From Enchytraeus crypticus (lineage: Eukaryota; Annelida; Clitellata; Enchytraeida; Enchytraeidae), in the NCBI GenBank assembly GCA_905160935.1, contig CAJHZI010000513.1, positions 186,001 to 250,000 on the forward strand: a stretch of DNA of 64,000 nucleotides. The letters run 5' to 3'. A program made the translations under genes and the position numbers. How positions within the stretch are numbered: position 1 is the first letter of the stretch; each line of letters starts with the position of its first letter. This document shows positions 1 through 20,505 of this stretch, one piece after another. The notes under the pieces are model-generated. The model was not told the DNA's origin, did no database searches, and saw only the letters and a list, made by a program, of their open reading frames with translations.

Positions 1-588
1 ACGCTTCGGAAAATGAAAGGTCAGCGCATACAAGTCTAGTAATGAATGGTTACGTATTTGACCTGATTTCATTTCAAATCGAAATTTATAACATCATTGA
101 AAAGCTAATCCTTAATTTTTCTGCCTTTATTACTTAAAAATATTTAATAGAAGAGCTGATAATAAAAATCATTGCGTTTTTCAGCGAATATCGTGAACCT
201 CAATACCCTTAGCAACCAGTAGAGAGAGAGTACAGGTTGATAGTCTGTATTGTGATACAGATTAGTCGTCGATCAATAAGTATATTGCATTTGATTATTA
301 TTATATTACGATTATGATAATTTTATGTTATAGTAATTTTATATTATATTTTGTTTTATAATCTAAGCTAGAGATAATGCGCGTGTCGCTGTACATTTAT
401 GTAGGCGTACATTCAATATCACAGTCAAAAATACTTTGATTAATGTGCCTGTATCAATCCTTTTATTTAAGCACTTATAGCACTTAAAGGCCTCAGGAGA
501 ATAATATGACACTAGATTTGGACACACTGCTTTAAAATAGCCATCAGAGTTAGTAATAAATTTGGAACATATCTAGAAAAATCCAGCA
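1..588. other. Upstream flank of Ig1, no gene seen
   Basis: AT-rich sequence with no convincing open frame, RNA gene or repeat family member. It must hold the promoter and 5' UTR of the Ig gene that starts at 589, but no clear TATA box or other element could be assigned. An upstream non-coding exon is possible and cannot be excluded. Confidence 0.5.
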
Positions 589-2073
589 ATGTATCATCGA
601 ACCCACGTGAATACCCTACTACTGATACTGGAGTTAATCTCGACTACTTCTAGTCTGTTGACAATATGGCCGCGTAACCTGCTGCTGATTGAAGGTGAGA
701 CAGGAAACTTCACCTGCATTCACAGCGGAACACCGATTGAACAAGTCAGCTGGTGGTCGTATCCAACCAAGGACACCAAGTATCCATATCTAATGGGATC
801 AGGACATGATTATTTCTATAAATCAAACTGGACTAATGGTACTTCTACCTTTGTTATTCCACGAGCTGCTGTTAGGCTAACCGGGTTATATGCCTGCGCG
901 GAAAATGGCATGTCCATTCAAAGCTATGGTTGCGCGGAACTCGTTGTATTAAAAAGTCTCCCGGTTTGTACTGTAATCAAAGCCAGTAGGACTAATTTCA
1001 CTAGTGTTAGAAACTCAGGAGTTATAGAATGGTTTCTTGAACAGCATCTCTTAAACTTAACAGATGATTATGCCGATATATCAATAGAGTGCAAAGTGGA
1101 ATTCATTAATAATTTCGATTTGAGATATTCAGTGACGTGGAGAAACAGCGAGCATGTTAACAGCACGAATGCAGAGAGTCACGTATTTATGAGCGACAAT
1201 TCCGATTCCAGCTTCCTAGTATCCAGGTTAACAACCAGCCTCCCAGTCAACTACTGTCTGAAAGAATCCATGAACAGCTCAAAAGCATGCACGCTCATAA
1301 TCGAATACCGTTTGATTCTGCGTGAATCAGATCCTCTTGTTCAAGTCCTGTTTGACTCTCTCCAACACGAGCTGGATGTTAAGATTCTCCTGAACCGTCT
1401 GGATTTCTTATCACTAACTACACCCGTCGATTCCGTTACTCAAACTAACCGTACGAATTATTCAGATAGTCAAAATGAATTCACTACAGCGAATGTAAAC
1501 AGCACCAACTCTTACCTTACGAATTCGACAGACGTGTATTCTAATCAATCGTTCTATGAACTCGAAACGAGAAATTCTACAAACTCTGAACACAAAAGTT
1601 TATTACGTGAGCTCAATATCAAAACAGTTTCAGCAGAAGAAGAACTAAAACCACTAATAGATCCTCTGCACCTAACACTGACCTGCTCTGCGGGATTCTT
1701 CTCTATTGCATTTCTGACAGCAGTGGGATTTATAGTTAGACAACGTTGCAAAATTCTAAGAAATCTTTATGAGCGGCCTCCTGTCATGTTCTCTAGCTCT
1801 TCCTCGAGGCAGAATTCACCGCCTTCTGAAGGTCCGCCTCAAGCCTTCGCCAGCATTTACCTGAAGGTCAATCCACAAGGGTTTGAGAATAGGCTTCAGG
1901 CTTGCAGCACATTCGACGACAATAATGACTACAGTTCTTTACGTGATAGAGATATCTACGATGAAATCAACAGCTTGAATAGTAGAAGTCATAGTACATC
2001 CGAAGACAGCCACCAAAATGATGATCACGAATATAGCGTAGTGGTAGAGAAGGCAGGAGTCATGCTAATTTAG
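589..2073 (+). CDS. Intronless Ig-domain type I membrane receptor with tyrosine-motif tail (Ig1)
   Basis: 494-residue single-exon frame. Residues 1-24 look like a signal peptide (hydrophobic LLLILELI). An Ig-like domain spans about 28-118, with Cys43, Trp55/56 and the GLYAC motif ending at Cys103. A second, less typical Ig-like domain spans about 130-245 (Cys168, Trp184, Cys223/Cys234). A Ser/Thr/Asn-rich stalk with many N-x-S/T sites leads to a membrane segment at about 362-383, followed by a basic stop-transfer stretch. The roughly 110-residue cytoplasmic tail has SIYLKV around Tyr424 (fits the ITIM pattern S/I/V/L-x-Y-x-x-L/V/I), YSSL at Tyr448, YDEI at Tyr457 and EYSVV at Tyr482. It is a paralogue of the gene at 32869-34287, sharing domain order, the CKVEF and YSV.W motifs and the order of tail tyrosines. 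The lack of introns contrasts with the neighbouring genes and could mean a retrocopy origin. A role as an inhibitory or recognition receptor is inferred; the family was not identified by name. Confidence 0.85.
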   Translation: MYHRTHVNTLLLILELISTTSSLLTIWPRNLLLIEGETGNFTCIHSGTPIEQVSWWSYPTKDTKYPYLMGSGHDYFYKSNWTNGTSTFVIPRAAVRLTGLYACAENGMSIQSYGCAELVVLKSLPVCTVIKASRTNFTSVRNSGVIEWFLEQHLLNLTDDYADISIECKVEFINNFDLRYSVTWRNSEHVNSTNAESHVFMSDNSDSSFLVSRLTTSLPVNYCLKESMNSSKACTLIIEYRLILRESDPLVQVLFDSLQHELDVKILLNRLDFLSLTTPVDSVTQTNRTNYSDSQNEFTTANVNSTNSYLTNSTDVYSNQSFYELETRNSTNSEHKSLLRELNIKTVSAEEELKPLIDPLHLTLTCSAGFFSIAFLTAVGFIVRQRCKILRNLYERPPVMFSSSSSRQNSPPSEGPPQAFASIYLKVNPQGFENRLQACSTFDDNNDYSSLRDRDIYDEINSLNSRSHSTSEDSHQNDDHEYSVVVEKAGVMLI

Positions 2074-2117
2074 CTTGTCTCGTAGCGATGGAGGACGTTT
2101 TAACCATAGGTTCATAC

Positions 2118-2158
2118 ATAACTGATAGCAGTGTACGTAGTACACTGCTATCAGTTAT
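2118..2158. other. Perfect 19-bp inverted repeat just after Ig1
   Basis: Arms 2118-2136 and 2140-2158 are exact reverse complements separated by 3 nt (GTA). They lie 45 nt after the Ig1 stop codon, so the hairpin is probably in the 3' UTR. It is too short for a typical pre-miRNA. It could be a transposon remnant or an RNA stability element. Confidence 0.8.
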
Positions 2159-2171
2159 TTTTACATGCCTT

Positions 2172-2223
2172 GGCCCAGCCAGTAGGCAGTGCACTAAGAG
2201 AGAGAGAGAGAGTGAGAGAGTGA
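2172..2223 (-). repeat. Repeat family E head plus (GA)n
   Basis: GCCAGTAGGCAGTGCACTAA followed by (GA)n is the reverse complement of a head sequence seen again at 15058, 15674, 39362 and 45079. A diverged forward copy occurs near 2905-2945 after a (CT)n tract at 2878-2911. Confidence 0.55.
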
Positions 2224-2299
2224 GTGAGAAAGCGCACCATTTAGAGCCAATACTCGACTTTCTTAGCTCCAAAAAAATGCATACTTATGGCCGTATTTA

Positions 2300-2879
2300 C
2301 TAGCGAGATAGTCATCGTTTAAACCACAATAATGGCGTAAACTACTGTCTACTACTGCTACTACTACTTAGTCACAATTTGGTATTCCGTAAGTTTTAAT
2401 CGCAGTTGTAAGTGATGCGTATACGTGCCTCTCTTTGCGGGCACTATTTACACCTCTGATTAGTTAGGCCTAAACCATTACTTTGAGTGTAATATCACTA
2501 CTGTTGCCGAATTTATTCCGATGCTTTTTGGATAATCTTGCAAAAGAAAGGTTGAAGTTAACAGATTCAATCGCTAGAATAAAATGTCAAGTATGAAACT
2601 AATTCACAGATATTGTGAATGAATTGCAAACTACTGCTGATTATATTATGTTTCGTGAAGACCAAGAAGCAAATTATTTGAATAAATAAGTAAACAGCTC
2701 AGCTCACGTACAAGTAAGTAACTGTGCCTACTATAAAACTCAGCATATAGTTAAGATCATTATCATTTTGACGAGCAAAGCATGATAAAGATCAAAATCG
2801 TGATAATTCAAATCATTCCGTATCAATGTGATAAATCCTGCATAAATTCTGATCAGGGTGATGTGATATTAATCTCTCC

Positions 2880-2912
<33 letters not shown>

Positions 2913-3540
2913 GTGTTCTGCCTAGTGGAAGGTCATGCGTGAAAACAAAATGTGAGTAGACATATATTCATTAACTCACATGCTGCTTTCACGCTCCCTA
3001 AAGAGCATACCATCGATTAATGAGTTGATCCCTTCAGAAAGACCTATGCCTTATCGGTATCTTAAAGTAGCCTTTAGCTTGGAATATCGCTTCTGAGTTG
3101 GTTTTCCGTTGCAATCTTCAATTCTTGCTCAGTCGCCCCTTACGACATATGCTTTTACGGTTGGTCTATTCTTAAGCGTCCCGGCCACAACTCATGAAAT
3201 TGTATGAATATGATGACAATATGATTTGTGATACGTTACGAATAGTTCAATATATAAACTTACAAAAATCTCTTCTAGTTTAGGATCTTTAAGAAAATGA
3301 TGGTCATAATCGAAATCATTATGATCAAGAACAATTGTGATCATTCAAGAGCATAGATATTATTCTTTAATTTTGTTCATTTCAGAACTCACCTTCAGAA
3401 ATTTATGTCTCATTTCTATTGAGCATTTCAAGAATCTTAAAAAATTTTTTATTTATTAACATTTATAAAATAATTTAATATTGTATTAATTTAGTTTGTA
3501 CTTTATTTAGTGTATGTGTTAATCCAGATAGTTTGCTTCA
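2300..3540. other. Intergenic, repeats only
   Basis: No gene seen. Contains a (CT)n tract at 2878-2911 and, at about 3030-3195, a diverged copy of the family D repeat recognised by CGGTTGGTCTATTCTTAAG and a nearby CCCGGCCACAACT, in the same orientation as the copies at 16.6 and 21.6 kb. Confidence 0.45.
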
Positions 3541-3548
3541 CTTGTAAG

Positions 3549-3637
3549 GCAACGTGGCGTAGTCAGTCCACCCGGTAGGCAGGTTAGAGGGCACTCCTCA
3601 ATTTGCACTGACGTTAACATTATCTTTATCAGCTTTT
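3549..3637 (+). mobile_element. SINE-A, diverged copy
   Basis: The 3' part (ACTGACGTTAACATTATCTT and AGCTTTT) matches the conserved end of the tRNA-derived SINE-A copies elsewhere in the window. The head is strongly altered. Confidence 0.5.
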
Positions 3638-3649
3638 ACACAATAATTC

Positions 3650-4250
3650 AACTGATTTTTGTTTTGGTACCTCCACCTTCTCTCAGAAACTATTTCATCT
3701 AATTTTCTTTGTCCACTCCTTTCAAGTACTGTTTCGTTTTTGATGTGGTCCCAATAGTGGATATTTAAAACTCTTCTGAGGCATCAAAGTTGAAAACAGT
3801 TTAATTTGTGCTTTATTTTATTAGTACTTTCCCAGGTTTTAAATGCATACATTAAAACTGGTTGGATATTTGTTGAATATATTTTTGTCTTTAATTACTC
3901 CTCAATTTTATTAGTCTTCCAAATTAATTGGAGCTTTTGGAATACGTCATATGCTTTACCGATTCTACACTCCACATCTCTTTCACTTGATCCATCTTTC
4001 GATATTGTACTACCTAGGTACGTGAACTTTTTTACCCTTTCAACCTCGCTTTGATTAATCTTATCGTGAAAATGTCTGTCTTTGCAGTTGTGAGGATTCT
4101 TGTCTTTTCAGAGCTAATTATTAATACATGTTCAGTTAGAAACGTATTTTTCAATTTATTTCTATATACTCAATAGCTAAGTATTTTGTGCTGAAAGTTT
4201 ATTACATTTTCGGTACATATTAGTTTGCCATTAGTTTTCTTAGAATTGCT
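3650..4250 (-). pseudogene. Decayed LINE fragment, RTE-like reverse transcriptase C-terminal part
   Basis: The minus strand reads FTYLGSTISKDGSSERDVEC and later CLRRVLNIHYWDHIKN and RSGQRKLDEIVSERRWR. These are typical of the region after the catalytic core in RTE-type endonuclease-reverse transcriptases of animal LINEs. At least two in-frame stops and frame changes interrupt it, and the catalytic region and endonuclease are missing, so it is a dead 5'-truncated copy. The clade is judged from remembered motifs only. Confidence 0.75.
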
Positions 4251-4434
4251 TTTGACGACCATACTCATCAACTTAAAATACCCTGATCAAACCCTGCCTC
4301 TTTCCTTTCTTAAAAGTTTCTCCCGACCATCAGCTCTCTGCTGAAAGCTTCTCTCTGTATTCTGGAATTTTATCTTCCATCTCCCAAGCTTCTCATGATT
4401 CATCCCTCGATCGCTTGCTGGGCTATGTTAGACT

Positions 4435-4935
4435 CCCAACTTAACTTCTAACGATACTCCTACGTCCTAATGTAACTCCTAACTTAAATCCTAACTTTTC
4501 ACCTAACTTATCTCCTAACTTATCTCCTAACTTAATTCCTAACTTATCTCCTAACTTATAACCTAACTTATCTCCTAACTTATAACCTAACTTATCTCCT
4601 AACTTAACTCCTAACTTATCTCCTAACTTATCTTTTAACTTATTTCCTAACTTATAACCTAACTTATCTCCTAACTTAATTCCTAACTTATCTCCTAGCT
4701 TATAACCTAACTTATCACCTAACTTATAACCTAACTTATCTCCTAACTTAACTCCTAACTTATTTCCTAACTTATCCCCTAACTTAACTCCTAACTTAAT
4801 CGTAACTTATCTCCTAACTTATCTCCTATCTTAACTCCTAACTTATCTCCTAACTTATCTCCTAACTTATCTCCTAACTTAACTCCTAACTCATCTCCTA
4901 ACTTCTCTTTTAACTTAACTCCTAACGACACTCCT
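4435..4935. repeat. 12-bp minisatellite, CTCCTAACTTAT unit
   Basis: About 40 imperfect tandem copies with unit variants such as TAACCTAACTTA. The CCTAAC core recalls telomeric repeats, but the unit is 12 bp and the array is internal, so it is treated as an ordinary minisatellite. Confidence 0.85.
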
Positions 4936-5389
4936 AAATTTCCTCCATCAGTCTGTTAGAAGCCCAATCTTCGCCCTGGTCGATAAACGTCTAACCTAAC
5001 TATTAACTGATTTAACTTAGGCTCTCCTTTCAACGCTTCCAGAGTCTCCCGCGTATGCAGCCTATCTTCCAGCCAATCACATGTGTCCACATATTCCATT
5101 CTCATCACGCGTATGCAACTATTGATGCAAAATAGTCCGAAGTCTTTCCTCCTTCCAAAGCTTCCTAGAATTTCAACGCTTCCTTTTGACTCAACTACTT
5201 TTCCGAGTAAGATATCTTTAGGGACCTCAGATCCTGATGATGAAAGTAAAATAAGTAAATTTATTAAACACGATCTTTTATCCACGTATACAAATGTAGT
5301 ATATGAATGTAGTATTAGTAATAAATGCAACATCATACAGCATGAAATGACATCAAATAATATTGTATTAGTCATCATACGACATCATA

Positions 5390-5525
5390 ATTATAGCACC
5401 ATACGACATCATATGGCTTCATACGACATCATGCGACATCATATGGCTTCATACGACATCATGCGACATCATATGGCTTCATACGACATCATGCGACATC
5501 ATATGGCTTAATACGATATCATGCG
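5390..5525. repeat. About 30-bp minisatellite (CATACGACATCAT units)
   Basis: Units alternate CATACGACATCATGCGACAT and CATATGGCTT in at least four close copies, with diverged copies on both sides from about 5340 to 5580. The open frame across it is a product of the repeat. Confidence 0.8.
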
Positions 5526-5529
5526 ACAT

Positions 5530-6062
5530 TATATAACAACGTACTAGTTATCATACAGCATTATATAACGTCATTATGCAGTGTCTCATTTCTATATTGA
5601 AGGAGTCTATGTCAAGAATTCTAGCATGTAGTCATGTAGTCAAGGCATATATTTCAAATATTGGAATTTCGTCTGCCGCGTTAAATTAAGAAATCACATT
5701 TATAAATCAATCAAGTATTATATATCAAAATTTATAATATAAATCTAGCTTATAAAACAATGTAAACTTATTGAGTTCCCAACAGAAGTATAGCTTTCTC
5801 TTGGACATCTCTTAAACGCAGCTACGCAAATATTTTAATAGCAGGCAGAAAGTTTAAATTTTTAAATGTTTAAATTGTATAATGTTCGAATTATTTAAAA
5901 TATTTAAATTGTTTAAATTGTTTAATGTTCGAATTATTTAAATGCTTAAATTGTTTAAATGTTTAAATTGTTTAATGTTTAGATTGTTCAAATGTGCTCA
6001 TAGTGGAAAGTCTTAGTCTTACTTGCTCCGGAGAGAGATACATGTAGATAAATAGAGGGAGG

Positions 6063-6112
<50 letters not shown>

Positions 6113-7280
6113 GAAGGATAAAATGGGAGAAAGTCCTAAAGAGAAAACTGATAAATAAATAGAGACTAATTGATAAGCCTTTCTATTCACGAGACCATGC
6201 TGTTTCCGTAATAATTAAGTTTTCAAATAAATCATACGAACTTCAGGAAGATAAAGTTTAAGAATTAATGACGATATGTTGATTTAACGCAAACAGAATG
6301 CACAATTTATCAACCGGCAAACAGCCTATTAGGTTGGGAAAAGCATATTAAACATGGAACGAAAATTAAAGAATAATCCAGCCGAAAGCCTCATGTGTTT
6401 AGGAAACCAGAAAGCACAGAGTTAAAGGCTGCAGCAGAATATATCCGAAATAGTAATTTATCGTGTAAATCAGAATCCCATAAAGAAGATTTGAAAATGA
6501 TGTGGTAATGCAACCTAGTTTAGCACATTGGCTGAATGAATTAATTTCCTACAGTGAATTACATGAATATAATATATTATACCTGTACACTGTTTTAGTT
6601 TTATAACCATAACAATATTTAATATATAAACACATTCATGTAATGTGCACGTATTTAAAATTTTAGAGTCTTCTAGCTTATAGGCCTCCATATTATATAA
6701 TATAATGCAATATATACATGTAAATATGCGGATGCTATAAAGTTGTACATTATATAATACATGTATATTACATTGAGTTTCCTTTATTTTTTATCATAGC
6801 AATCATTAAAACGTCAAGTAGAGTTGCTATTTGAACTGAGAAATGAAGGAAATATTTAGTGAACGGAAAATACAGGCCATAGAGGCACTGGATCTAGATC
6901 TACATATTCATGAAGTAGATCAGCAGTGAAAGTAGTACATTAAAATTTAAAAAAGCTTAATTATTAAACTTGAGTATAAAGGAATTTGAGTAGGCCCTAT
7001 AAGCGAAAAGATAACTACAGTTTCATGCAAGTTGCTTTTAGTAGTACAGGCCGGGTTCCAAAAAAACTCAATTGAAGCTTATTCTGCGAATACTGCCTAC
7101 AATTATCTATTTAACTGTCAAACTCTTACCAACAACATAAATGACCCACATAGTATACACCTATAAACAGAAAGTAACAGCCTAGAACTTGTTTCTTAGT
7201 CATGGATTCAATCATATGAAGGACTGAAGGTGGATCAAATGGACATCCGGTTTTCTTAAATGGAGATCCTCAACTGCGCA
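5530..7280. other. Intergenic, downstream of the sulfotransferase gene
   Basis: No gene seen. AT-rich, with a block of TTTAAATTGTTTAAATGTT-type short repeats at about 5850-5990 and a (GA)n tract at 6055-6110. A minus-strand AATAAA at about 6783-6788 could serve as polyadenylation signal of the sulfotransferase gene, but it is about 500 nt beyond the stop, so this is weak. Confidence 0.4.
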
Positions 7281-16398
<9,118 letters not shown>

Positions 16399-16624
16399 TA
16401 TGTCTACTTCTATGCCTCCAGTACAAAGACGCTAAATCGAGATAATAGGATATTAATACCTTCAAATTAAGCTATTCATTATTCTAAAAATACAATGAAT
16501 CTAAACTCTTTTATATTTTAATCAATAAATGTAATAATTGGCTGATTGGTGACTTTTTGGCAAATTGTTCGACATCTTATCAGTAGGTGCACGATTAAAA
16601 TAATAAATCTGTTCTTATTCTTCT

Positions 16625-16876
16625 TCGGTTTAATCCCAGTTTAACTAGGGTCGGGATAAGAAATGGACCCTCTCCACTCCTCTTTGCCTCAAACCGTATC
16701 AGAGTATCTTCCATTTGTTTTAGAAAAATTATTCGCAATTTCTGGAGTCTAGGCGCTCACCAACCGAATACCCTTTCTGACATTGGTTTGGCTCTTAGTG
16801 CTTTTGTCGCTCTCTGCGACACGTGCAGTCACCGGTTGGTCTATTTTTCAAATAACCCGGACACAACACGAGGAAA
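16625..16876 (-). mobile_element. Repeat family D copy (probable SINE)
   Basis: Shares TTTAATCCCAGTTTAACTAG, GGCGCTCACCAACCGAATAC and CGGTTGGTCTATTTT...CCCGGACACAACA with the copy at 21576-21838 and, inverted, with 24045-24235 and 41590-41775. Plus-oriented copies end in (GAT)n, typical of a 3' tail. Confidence 0.65.
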
Positions 16877-18235
16877 AATAATAAATCTATTAAAAACTAA
16901 ATATAAGTTTGCTGTAGTCCATATTGCAATGAGGCAAAGTAATTAACCCATGACCAATTAATACGCCTAAATAAGAGGAAAATTATCACTTGTGTAGCAT
17001 CAACTATGACCTACGCAGTTATTAATTTAAGACCTACTCAATAGTATAAAGCTAAAAGCTAAAATAAAGTTTAACGTTAATTTTCTAAATGTAGAATAAT
17101 TTTATCAAAATGTTAATTAGTACTATACATGCATACAAATTGTTAGTCTTTTTACATTCATTTTATTTATAGGCCAATAGGCCTGGTTAGTTTAGTAATT
17201 TATTCCAATACTACTATCTCAAACTTCACATTAGTTTCGAAAAGAGCGAGTGAAAGACATATCTACCTAATAGTTAAAGTCAAACGATTTTTAAACGCTT
17301 AAACAATTTTAATTTTGAAATTGTTAAATGCGAGCTCTACATTATCTTTTGGTCTATATAAACTTGAAGATAAACTCCAGCACTGCGAGTTTCGGGGAGT
17401 GAGATATACACAAGTAGATTGTAGTACAGTCTTGATTTAGGCCCTAGCCTTCACAATTTTGAAGATAAAATGAATGGCAACCAATCGTCACAATTCATGG
17501 CACTTTGCCTATAGGCCTACATGCCAACACAGTGACTGCATGATTCATTGAATAATGTTGCAGATCGATTTTCTCGTTTAGACGACATACTATTGTCAAT
17601 ATAATCAATATTTCGGCCCTGGCCGATTTTGAAGTCATCAAGAATTCGTCAATTTGCAGATTTTTGCAAAAAGGCGTCGTCTACAAATAGAAATGCTGAT
17701 CGTGCTATAATGATTTGGTTAATTGTTTTCTAAAATAAAGCAGGAGTTAAATAACGTCATTGCAGGCTGAAGTGAAAATTTCGTTATTTACATTTGTCTC
17801 CATCTAATGTATACTATAGCTAAGTTATTATACCATAGAGACAGCTAAGTGACTTGGAACATATTTAATGCTCTAATTTACATTTTGCAAGGTCTTTCGT
17901 CTATGAATAACATTTGTAAAATTAAGAGCGAAAAATCTTTTATGTTTCTTATTGAAATTTTTTGGCCAGTCCGCCGTTCTCAAACCAAACTTCAAGTCGT
18001 AGGCCTAATCTAATTATAGCAGCAGACAGATTATAATAACATCGGCTACTTGGAACATATTTAATGAACATATGAGGCTACCTTTGTATAAAACGTCCCT
18101 GAATCGTCTTCAAGGTCGACATTGCACAGTTGTATTAGAATACGATCCTAATCTAGACAATAAGGACCCTTTCCATAACTAGTAATCGAAAACTTTTATC
18201 GATGTATTATAAAACTCGCCATAATAATTAGAGTA

Positions 18236-18352
18236 CGATATCGACGTAGAGTACGATATCGACCTAGAATACGATATCGACCTAGAATACGATATCGACC
18301 TAGAATACGATATCGACCTAGAATACGATATCACCTATAATACGATATCGAA
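18236..18352. repeat. 18-bp minisatellite (TAGAATACGATATCGACC)
   Basis: Six or so near-perfect copies containing the palindromic GATATC core. Confidence 0.9.
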
Positions 18353-19355
18353 TCATATCGCCTTCGAGTAAGAAACCGAAGATAAAATCTTCATTACAAT
18401 AATGGCACCTCTCATGCAGGCTTCAGGTGTGGTCTTATGTATATAGTCTGACCTAGATATGAACTCAGGACTGCCAGGTTGTACATCTCTCATCTCTGGA
18501 CGATACAGCTACGGCGAAAACGAAAAAGCAGCAACGGAAATGACGTCAACAGAGCGAACGTCTTTAATATTGTTTTTTGTAGAAGTTGTGCGCAGTAGCG
18601 CTATAATTAGCTCAATTGCAGAACGAATTGATTGTAAATAGGCTACTGTATGTCACATGTAGAAATTAAGAATATTTTAGCCTTAAGTATGAGGTTAAGT
18701 TAAACCTAGTCATCCTATATACAAATTTATTAGTCTGTTGTAGGTACATCATAGATGTATCTAGTATATACAAGTAGAAGGCCTATATTCTAAATAGCTT
18801 AATGTTGTGTGCCATTGGTTGCAGGTAGGGCTGGTATGCTTCTTTCAATTCAACGCAAGGATGACGAAGACATCTTTACTAATTGATTGAGAGAAGCTTA
18901 ATTGCTGGAGGTGTATATGCTCTTTTCCCATATTCATTAGCTTGGTAGGCTGCGTGACTCATAGCATATTGAATCGTAGGTGATTAATTTATTTTGAGAT
19001 TAAACCAGTTTAAAGCGGCTATAGACACCACCCAATGTAAAATTACAAATGCCAGAGATTACAAATTAATCAAATAGATAATAGCAATTTGAGATCGATC
19101 TAGGGAAGATTTTAACATTAAACTTTAAAAATGTCTATTGCACTTCAGCGAATCGCGAACTAATTTAACTAAAATTCTACATGTATAGATGGACTACAAC
19201 TATAGAAGTTATATAGTGTTAGGTATAAAACATAAAAACCTCTGCACTGCCCAACACCAACACCTACACATACACGCATATTACAGTGCTACTGTCGCCA
19301 ACGACAAAATCAGGCACTGCAAATCCAAGGCCAGACGTAAAAGCAAATTGAACCA

Positions 19356-19468
<113 letters not shown>

Positions 19469-20505
19469 CAGTGTAATAGTCATCAATGACAACATCAAGC
19501 ACTAAAATAATATTATAACATATAATATGTAATATCATAGGCCTATACAGGTTTAATTAAGATTAAGTGAGATTAAAAACTATAGCCTACCTTACAACTG
19601 CTAGCCTTTAAGGAAGCTTTCCGAATTAGTTTTGGATAAATATATAGAATTATAGATAGGCCTAGCACGCTTAAAAATTTCATCAAACAAAATATATAGC
19701 ACGTGGTTTAGCGCTAAAAGCATTACATTTTCTAGTATATTTTCACTCTTATAAGGATGGTGTGTTCAAGTAGGTTACTAGCAGAGATATAGAATATAAT
19801 GTAATTCTTTATTCTTTAATATAATTCTTTATTCTTTAATATGCAATATACTAGCAAATATATAAAATATATAATGTAATTCTTTATTCCATATGGTTGC
19901 TTGCTCTAGGGGTGTGTTAGTGATTTCAAAAGAGCAATTTCGACCTGGCAACCCTGCAGCCCATCCCATTTGTAAAGATAATATGATCAGCTGATCGGTT
20001 TCTTATCTACATGACATTTTACTGTATTTTAATTTTTGTTCATGACATAGTTAGGAAATGTAAGCAATACACTTTGCCTAGAGTAATATTAGCGGTTTAG
20101 GAAATTTGTGTCTTTTATTTAACACTGACTATATGTGCTTTTAGGATTACTAAAATTAGTGCTTCATATTTTAAAAAGTTTTCCGGAGATCTTTGAGATG
20201 TTTTGAAATGATTTTTCTTCAAACTTTTGGAGTCGATGTAAGGTTAAAATCTGAGTTTCTTCGGTGTTAGGTTGTCGCTTAAATGTGTACATTTAATCAT
20301 AGGTTCATTAATAATTGTGTACATCAGTTAGAGGTTGATGAAAATAGTTTTGGCTAGTAAGATTATAATTTTACTAGAGATCTCTGCGTAATAAATTATT
20401 GAAACTGGTGCACAAACGAACAGCTATATAAGAATTTTAAGTTTCTTTCTTGTACCGTAGCTTTATGCTTTTTAGCCTTGGTAGTATAAAGTTATAATAT
20501 CCGCA

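Noticed and set aside
3806-4054. Plus-strand frame of 82 codons
   Set aside because: It is the opposite strand of the decayed LINE, whose minus-strand reading gives recognisable reverse transcriptase motifs.
4435-4935. Interstitial telomere (CCTAA-like) array
   Set aside because: The unit is 12 bp with a CTTAT part, not TTAGG or TTAGGG, and it is surrounded by normal intergenic sequence.
18459-18641. Short plus-strand frame of 60 codons
   Set aside because: No family motif, no splice context linking it to a neighbour, and length within chance expectation.
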